From NCBI GenBank assembly GCA_002067555.1, contig MVQQ01000075.1, forward strand, positions 1 through 6,262: a stretch of 6,262 nucleotides of DNA. The letters are read 5' to 3'. The notes beneath the pieces were generated by a model. That model did no database searches and was not told the origin of the DNA. It saw nothing but the letters and a program-made list of their open reading frames with translations. The DNA comes from Syntrophorhabdus sp. PtaB.Bin184 (lineage in GTDB: Bacteria > Desulfobacterota > Syntrophorhabdia > Syntrophorhabdales > Syntrophorhabdaceae). Shown here piece after piece: positions 1 through 2,809 of the stretch (the first letter of the stretch is position 1; each line of letters starts with the position of its first letter). Position numbers and translations under genes: made by a program.

Positions 1-509
1 ATGGGGATGTCGTCGCCGGGGAACTCGTACTGGGTGAGGAGCTCGCGGAGCTCCATCTCGACGAGCTCGATGAGCTCGGGGTCGTCGACCATGTCCGTCT
101 TGTTGAGGTACACGACGATGCAGGGGACGCCGACCTGGCGGGCAAGGAGTATGTGCTCACGGGTCTGGGGCATGGGACCGTCGTTGGCTCCCACGACGAG
201 GATGGCGCCGTCCATCTGGGCGGCACCCGTGATCATGTTCTTGATGTAGTCGGCATGGCCCGGGCAGTCCACGTGGGCGTAGTGGCGGTTGTCCGTCTCG
301 TACTCGACGTGGGCGGTGGCGATGGTGATGCCCCTCTCCTTCTCCTCGGGGGCCTTGTCGATCTGGTCAAAGGGGATCCACTCGGCCTGACCTTTATTGG
401 CAAGACACCGTGTAATGGCGCTCGTCAGGGTGGTCTTCCCGTGATCTATATGTCCGATGGTTCCTATGTTCACATGTGGTTTCGTCCGTTCAAACTTTTT
501 CTTACCCAT
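1..509 (-). CDS. tuf: Elongation factor Tu, N-terminal part (runs off the left edge)
   Basis: EF-Tu is the cytoplasmic GTPase that delivers aminoacyl-tRNA to the ribosomal A site. Only the first 169 codons are in the window, covering most of the GTP-binding domain; the rest lies beyond base 1. Visible motifs are the P-loop GHIDHGKT (residues 19-26), switch I around RGITIATAH (59-67), the G3 motif DCPGH (81-85, His85 being the catalytic histidine) and the G4 motif NKTD (136-139). Most bacteria have GHVDHGKT; the Val-to-Ile change is mild and seen in several lineages. The ATG at 509-507 is supported by GGAGGT at 520-515 with 5-nt spacing and by the family N-terminus KKKFERTKPHVN. It lies 24 nt after tRNA-Thr(GGT), so it is very likely transcribed with the tRNA cluster, as tufB is in E. 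coli. Whether the genome has a second tuf copy cannot be seen. Confidence 0.98.
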   Translation of the reverse strand, partial: MGKKKFERTKPHVNIGTIGHIDHGKTTLTSAITRCLANKGQAEWIPFDQIDKAPEEKERGITIATAHVEYETDNRHYAHVDCPGHADYIKNMITGAAQMDGAILVVGANDGPMPQTREHILLARQVGVPCIVVYLNKTDMVDDPELIELVEMELRELLTQYEFPGDDIP

Positions 510-533
510 AGAGGACCTCCGTGATATTTTTTA
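510..533 (-). promoter_or_regulatory. tuf leader with Shine-Dalgarno sequence between tRNA-Thr(GGT) and tuf
   Basis: The 24 nt between the encoded CCA end of tRNA-Thr(GGT) and the tuf start begin with an A/T-rich stretch and contain GGAGGT (520-515), 5 nt before the ATG. There is no room for a separate promoter here. Maturation of the tRNA 3' end would therefore also create the 5' end of the tuf message, with only about 24 nt of leader. The Shine-Dalgarno is seen directly; the processing consequence is inferred. Confidence 0.75.
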
Positions 534-609
534 TGGAGCCCATGAGCGGGATTGAACCGCTGACCTCATCCTTACCAAGGATGTGCTCTGCCGACTGAGC
601 TACATGGGC
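534..609 (-). tRNA. thrT: tRNA-Thr, anticodon GGT
   Basis: A complete 76-nt cloverleaf can be folded by eye. The acceptor stem GCCCATG/CATGGGC is perfect, with discriminator T and an encoded CCA at 536-534. The D arm is GCTC/GAGC. The anticodon stem CATCC/GGATG closes loop TTGGTAA, giving anticodon GGT, which reads ACC and ACU. The T stem AGCGG/CCGCT closes loop TTCAATC. It is the last tRNA before tuf, the same place and anticodon as thrT in the E. coli thrU-tyrU-glyT-thrT-tufB operon. The discriminator is U rather than the A of E. coli tRNA-Thr, and this is shared with the other tRNA-Thr in the window. Confidence 0.97.
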
Positions 610-845
610 GCCTATAACCGATAATATCCCTAGTCGCCATGCAATATCTTTGCGCAGAAACAACTCCCTGCCCACTTCCCGTTTTTCAGCGGGCAACGAT
701 TGTATCCGCCCTTTATTATGGAGCACCAGGGGCTCCAGTATCCATCGCGCTGCCGGGCAGGCCCTTACAGGGCCACCCATCTTTCTCGCAGGCTCCACCG
801 GCCCGGCCTCTTCTCGTCGACCCCGTGGCTGCCCGCTGCCTCCTC
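610..845. other. Non-coding spacer between the 32-bp repeats and tRNA-Thr(GGT)
   Basis: I see no gene here. Short reading frames on both strands lack a ribosome-binding site and a recognisable product, and those that extend further overlap tRNA or repeat sequence. Local secondary structure is visible: GGCCC/GGGCC with a 5-nt loop (760-774); GGAGC/GCTCC with a 7-nt loop (720-736); and CCCGCT at 832-837, which is complementary to AGCGGG at the edge of the repeat array (849-854). None is followed by a T-run on the minus strand. No convincing promoter for tRNA-Thr(GGT) was found. It is probably transcribed as a processed spacer of the tRNA-tuf precursor. Confidence 0.55.
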
Positions 846-941
846 TTGAGCGGGAGTCTTCACCCGCTTCGGTTTTTTGGAGCGGGAGTCTTCACCCGCT
901 TCGGTTTTTTGGAGCGGGAGTCTTCACCCGCTTCGGTTTTT
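846..941 (-). repeat. Three tandem 32-bp repeats carrying the tRNA-Gly acceptor 3' end
   Basis: Units occupy 910-941, 878-909 and 846-877. They are identical except for one base, at 847. The array starts directly after the CCA of tRNA-Gly(TCC). Read in operon direction, each unit begins with five A, then CCGAAGCGGG, a short loop, and ends in CTCCCGCTCCA; the last unit ends in CAA instead of CCA. The final CCCGCTCCA equals the last nine bases of the tRNA. Inside each unit GCGGG can pair with CCCGC, giving a hairpin whose end (G-C, C-G, then unpaired T and CCA) copies the tRNA-Gly acceptor end. On the plus strand each unit instead reads as a G+C hairpin followed by TTTTTT. There are no spacers, so this is not a CRISPR array. 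The repeats are certain; any function is not. Confidence 0.97.
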
Positions 942-1018
942 TGGAGCGGGAAACGGGACTCGAATCCGCGACCCTCAGCTTGGAAGGCTGATGCTCTAAC
1001 CAACTGAGCTACTCCCGC
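942..1018 (-). tRNA. glyT: tRNA-Gly, anticodon TCC, with a mismatched T stem
   Basis: The 77-nt tRNA has acceptor GCGGGAG/TTCCCGC (last pair G-T), discriminator T and an encoded CCA at 944-942. The D arm is GCTC/GAGC. The anticodon stem TCAGC/GCTGA closes loop CTTCCAA, giving anticodon TCC, which reads GGA and GGG. The T loop TTCGAGT is canonical. The T stem is GCGGA/CCCGT, so the pair at positions 53-61, almost always G-C, is A/C here. Glycine identity features known from E. coli (G1-C72, C2-G71, U73, C35, C36) are all present. The position matches glyT of the E. coli tufB operon. The 32-bp repeats that copy its 3' end follow directly. Confidence 0.96.
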
Positions 1019-1085
1019 ACATCGTACTACTATCGGTTCCAGAGCCTCAAGGCGTCGGATCAACCTCAACGCTCCTATTTTTAAA

Positions 1086-1170
1086 TGGTGGAGAGGGGTG
1101 GGATCGAACCACCGAAGGCTTCGCCAACAGATTTACAGTCTGCCCCCTTTGGCCGCTCGGGAACCTCTCC
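1086..1170 (-). tRNA. tyrU: tRNA-Tyr, anticodon GTA
   Basis: This is an 85-nt class II tRNA. The acceptor GGAGAGG/CCTCTCC is perfect, with discriminator A and an encoded CCA at 1088-1086. The anticodon stem GCAGA/TCTGT closes loop CTGTAAA with anticodon GTA, reading UAC and UAU. The 13-nt variable region forms a short arm (GGC/GCC), as expected for bacterial tRNA-Tyr. The T stem GGTGG/CCACC is perfect. It starts 8 nt after tRNA-Thr(TGT), and 67 nt separate it from tRNA-Gly. I see no convincing gene or signal in that 67-nt gap. Confidence 0.97.
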
Positions 1171-1178
1171 GTTTTATA

Positions 1179-1251
1179 AGCTGGTGATGGGACTCGAACC
1201 CGCAACCTGCTGATTACAAATCAGCTGCTCTGCCGATTGAGCTACACCAGC
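1179..1251 (-). tRNA. thrU: tRNA-Thr, anticodon TGT, no encoded CCA
   Basis: This 73-nt tRNA is the first gene of the cluster. The acceptor GCTGGTG/CACCAGC is perfect, with discriminator T. The bases that follow are TAT, so unlike the other three tRNAs the CCA must be added by tRNA nucleotidyltransferase. The anticodon stem GCTGA/TCAGC closes loop TTTGTAA, giving anticodon TGT, which reads ACA and ACG. The T stem GCGGG/CCCAT has a C/A mismatch at 50-64 next to a G-T wobble at 49-65; the other three pairs are G-C. Place and anticodon match thrU in the E. coli tufB operon. Confidence 0.96.
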
Positions 1252-1260
1252 AAAAGAGTT

Positions 1261-1290
1261 ATTATACTACAAGAAACATGCCAAAATCAA
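1261..1290 (-). promoter_or_regulatory. Sigma-70-type promoter of the tRNA-tuf operon
   Basis: On the minus strand TTGATT (1290-1285) and a perfect TATAAT (1266-1261) are separated by 18 nt. The predicted start near 1254 falls 2-4 nt before the first tRNA, so almost no 5' leader would need to be removed from tRNA-Thr(TGT). The region upstream is A/T-rich and holds a further TTGACA on the minus strand at 1348-1343. This may be the -35 of a second upstream promoter, but no good -10 follows it at normal spacing. Confidence 0.75.
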
Positions 1291-1395
1291 CATGAAGTTC
1301 CGCGCGAACAAAACATTAATAATTAAAATATTTTGCCCCCTCTGTCAATAGATTCCTTTCGAAATCACCTTCCACGCAGAGAATTTCACGACCAT

Positions 1396-1443
1396 ATTGA
1401 CAATGAGCATCAAAATGTAGTTACATAGTACGCTTTTGTCAAT
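1396..1443. promoter_or_regulatory. Dyad-symmetric block with opposed promoter-like elements
   Basis: ATTGACAA (1396-1403) and TTGTCAAT (1436-1443) form an exact 8-bp inverted repeat with 32 bp between. Near the centre lies a second inverted repeat, ATGTA-GT-TACAT (1415-1426). On the plus strand TTGACA (1397-1402) has a weak TTACAT or TACATA 18-19 nt downstream, positioned to serve the gene starting at 1464. On the minus strand TTGACA (1442-1437) has TACATT (1419-1414) 17 nt downstream, pointing to the tRNA operon. The symmetry is seen directly. Whether it is a regulator site or two overlapping opposed promoters is inference. Confidence 0.5.
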
Positions 1444-1446
1444 TTT

Positions 1447-1457
1447 AAGGAGGTGAT
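1447..1457 (+). promoter_or_regulatory. Near-perfect Shine-Dalgarno sequence of the PxxKW gene
   Basis: AAGGAGGTGAT is an extended complement of the 16S rRNA 3' end. Its GGAGG core ends 10 nt before the ATG at 1464. Such an extended match suggests strong translation and fixes the start codon. Confidence 0.85.
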
Positions 1458-1463
1458 GCCGTT

Positions 1464-1748
1464 ATGGTATGCACAACGTTGAAACCGGGAATCGAGTGTA
1501 TCTTCATGAAGAAAACGGGATGTTCGTACAGTGGAGGAAAATGCTTCCCCATTGTGGAGAACTGTGAAGGATGTGCCAGGGTCGTCGAGTTCGAAACAGG
1601 AAAGTACTGTTCGACCTTCCCCTATCCTGCCCAGAAGTGGCAGAAGGGTTCGTGCCCTATGGCAACCCACCTGAAGAAAGCATCCAAGGCCGAAGAGCAG
1701 AAGATCAATCCCCTCAAGGCATCCAAGAGGGCTGCCGGCAAGAAATAG
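1464..1748 (+). CDS. PxxKW-type small cysteine-rich protein, function unknown
   Basis: The protein has 94 residues, with eight cysteines at 3, 12, 20, 27, 34, 37, 49 and 64, all in the first two thirds. The motif PAQKW (55-59) lies just before the last cysteine, in YPAQKWQKGSCPMATH. A lysine-rich tail follows (K71 to the end, including NPLKASKR). I recognise this as the PxxKW cysteine-rich family of Desulfobacterota-type genomes; no role is established that I know of. There is no signal peptide or membrane segment, so it is probably cytoplasmic. The CxxC at 34-37 plus spread cysteines could bind a metal or an iron-sulfur cluster, while the basic tail could contact nucleic acid or the ribosome; both are inference. 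The start is fixed by AAGGAGGTGAT. It is a stand-alone gene between the divergent tRNA-tuf operon and rpsT. Confidence 0.85.
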   Translation: MVCTTLKPGIECIFMKKTGCSYSGGKCFPIVENCEGCARVVEFETGKYCSTFPYPAQKWQKGSCPMATHLKKASKAEEQKINPLKASKRAAGKK

Positions 1749-1892
1749 TGCCCGCGAACGTACAGGATCGCTGGACCACGCATGACAAGCCGCCTCGATG
1801 AGAAGGATCCCGCAGGTATCGGCGGGTCGTCTTCATGGTGTTTTGTGCATCTGCCGACAAAGGGACCGCGTTTTTCAATGATGCAGAACTAT
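1749..1892. other. Intergenic stretch between the PxxKW gene and the rpsT promoter
   Basis: I found no gene here. The only structure noted is an imperfect hairpin with CCCGC (1809-1813) facing GCGGG (1822-1826) and weak outer pairing. The nearest T-run (TTTT, about 1841-1844) is some 15 nt away, so I do not call it a terminator. Confidence 0.4.
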
Positions 1893-1920
1893 TTGACTTT
1901 CGCGCCCATGGGTGATAAAT
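1893..1920 (+). promoter_or_regulatory. Probable promoter of rpsT
   Basis: TTGACT (1893-1898) is followed after 15 nt by GATAAA (1914-1919), inside TGATAAAT; a 16-17 nt spacing would use the neighbouring, poorer hexamers. The predicted start near 1926 leaves a leader of about 25 nt before the rpsT start at 1951. The -35 is good; the spacing is slightly short. Confidence 0.5.
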
Positions 1921-1937
1921 AAAGAAAAGTCTTAAAC

Positions 1938-1953
1938 AGGAGGACAACCTTTG
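1938..1953 (+). promoter_or_regulatory. Shine-Dalgarno and TTG start of rpsT
   Basis: AGGAGG (1938-1943) precedes TTG (1951-1953) with 7-nt spacing. No in-frame ATG or GTG lies close enough to replace it: the next Met codon is 27 codons downstream, inside the conserved S20 core. The TTG start is therefore well supported. E. coli rpsT also starts with UUG, where the weak start takes part in S20 autogenous control. Confidence 0.85.
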
Positions 1954-2217
1954 AGGAAGAATAAATCCGCCATCAAGCGAGCAGTGCAGTCCGAGAAACG
2001 CAGACTGAGGAATTCCCACTTCAAATCAACGATGAAGAGCAGGATAAAACGGGCCATAGGCGCTATCGACAGAAAAGAAGGGGAGGTCGAGACAATCTTC
2101 AGGGATGCCGTTTCCTCCATCGACAAGGCTGCTTCAAAGGGTGTCGTGCACAGGAACAACGCTGCGAGAAAGATCTCCCGCCTGGCCCGGAAACTTTATA
2201 AGAGTCAGACAGCTTAA
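1951..2217 (+). CDS. rpsT: Small ribosomal subunit protein bS20
   Basis: S20 is an early-binding protein of the 30S subunit that contacts 16S rRNA helices. The 88-residue product has the family's usual length and a very basic, all-helical composition. Conserved blocks are NKSAIKRAVQSEKRRLRN (residues 4-21), the middle KSRIKRAI, and the C-terminal KGVVHRNNAARKISRLARKL (64-83), which corresponds to KGLIHKNKAARHKANL of E. coli. Translation starts at TTG behind AGGAGG. The gene is monocistronic, as is common for rpsT, with its own promoter-like sequence upstream. Its stop codon lies only 7 bp from the stop of the convergent lptE, so transcription must end inside lptE or be countered by the opposing polymerase. 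An autoregulated leader like that of E. coli is possible but cannot be shown from sequence alone. Confidence 0.97.
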   Translation: MRKNKSAIKRAVQSEKRRLRNSHFKSTMKSRIKRAIGAIDRKEGEVETIFRDAVSSIDKAASKGVVHRNNAARKISRLARKLYKSQTA

Positions 2218-2224
2218 GACATCA

Positions 2225-2749
2225 TCAATATTCCAGCAGCAATTGAGCGCTGAACCGCCTCGCCATCCGGGCGGAGAGACGGCGGATGGCCTCGCGCCGG
2301 TTGTATTCCTCCGCCCCTTCCTGTATCTTGTAGATCTCTGAATCACCAATGGCAAATTCTTTTATGAGGGTCCCGTTCTTCTGGGAAAGGGAAACCTTCA
2401 CGGTTACGCTCACCGATTTCTCGATGACAACGCCCTGGGCGTTCAGGGACGACGGAGACATCGTGATGTCCGTGATCTCACCCTTCAAGACCCCGTCGGC
2501 CTTTTCGTAGCTCAACGTGAAGAGCCCCGTCGACAGGAGTTCCTTGGAAAAGGAATCAGTGACGGGCTGGGACACATGGGGTTCGTAGGTCAGGTTTTTG
2601 AAGACCGGCACGTAGATAGACGATATGTCGCCACCGTATATGCCCTTGCCGCCGATGAGCTGATACCCGCACGCCCCGGTCATCACCAGCACCACCGCCA
2701 TGATAAGTGCCAACCCCGTTCGTTTCAAGCATTTACCGTTCATGATCAT
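2225..2749 (-). CDS. lptE: LPS-assembly lipoprotein LptE family
   Basis: LptE is an outer-membrane lipoprotein that forms the plug of the LptD barrel and helps insert lipopolysaccharide into the outer leaflet. The 174-residue product has a lysine/arginine-containing N-region, a hydrophobic stretch (about residues 12-24) and a lipobox-like TGAC, putting the lipidated cysteine at 27. The mature protein begins CGYQLIGG, close to the CGYxLxG start typical of the family. Then come the conserved IYVPVFKNLTYEP (about 45-57), a beta-rich middle, and a C-terminal helix ending RREAIRRLSARMARRFSAQLL. The ATG at 2749 has AAGG 7 nt upstream; the ATG two codons later is a possible alternative. It follows leuS by 60 nt, matching the common leuS-lptE order. 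holA, often next, is missing; the convergent rpsT follows instead. Sequence is weakly conserved in this family, so the call rests on lipobox, motif and context together. Confidence 0.9.
   Translation of the reverse strand: MIMNGKCLKRTGLALIMAVVLVMTGACGYQLIGGKGIYGGDISSIYVPVFKNLTYEPHVSQPVTDSFSKELLSTGLFTLSYEKADGVLKGEITDITMSPSSLNAQGVVIEKSVSVTVKVSLSQKNGTLIKEFAIGDSEIYKIQEGAEEYNRREAIRRLSARMARRFSAQLLLEY
2262..2290. repeat. 8-bp inverted repeat at the rpsT/lptE junction
   Basis: GCCATCCG (2262-2269) and CGGATGGC (2283-2290) are exact complements with a 13-nt loop, 45 bp beyond the rpsT stop and inside the 3' end of lptE. It could form a hairpin in either transcript. No T-run follows on either strand, so it is not a standard intrinsic terminator. 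It may simply reflect arginine/alanine-rich coding sequence. Confidence 0.4.
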
Positions 2750-2809
2750 TCTGTTACCTTCATTCCTCTTCCCGGCAGGTTACCCCTGTGACCCGGCACC
2801 TGTCCCTAT

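Noticed and set aside
610..660. Internal promoter for tRNA-Thr(GGT)-tuf (minus-strand TTGCAT with TATTAT or TTATAG)
   Set aside because: The spacings are about 12 nt or the -35 is lost; neither pair makes an acceptable promoter.
502..798. Minus-strand open frame covering tRNA-Thr(GGT)
   Set aside because: The peptide is a read-through of the tRNA (GAHVAQSAEHILGKDEV...), a well-known false gene pattern over tRNAs.
846..941. CRISPR array
   Set aside because: The 32-bp length is suggestive, but units are contiguous with no spacers, and no cas gene is nearby.
846..944. Integration site (att) of a mobile element at the tRNA-Gly 3' end
   Set aside because: Only about 9 bases of the tRNA are repeated, the copies are in direct tandem, and no integrase or foreign cargo is present.
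639..1007. Overlapping plus-strand open frames through the repeats (protein repeats such as FTRFGFLERE)
   Set aside because: The protein repetition only reflects the 32-bp DNA repeats shifting frame. The frames run antisense into tRNA-Gly and have no ribosome-binding site.
1801..1845. Terminator after the PxxKW gene
   Set aside because: The CCCGC/GCGGG stem is short and bulged, and the nearest T-run is about 15 nt away.
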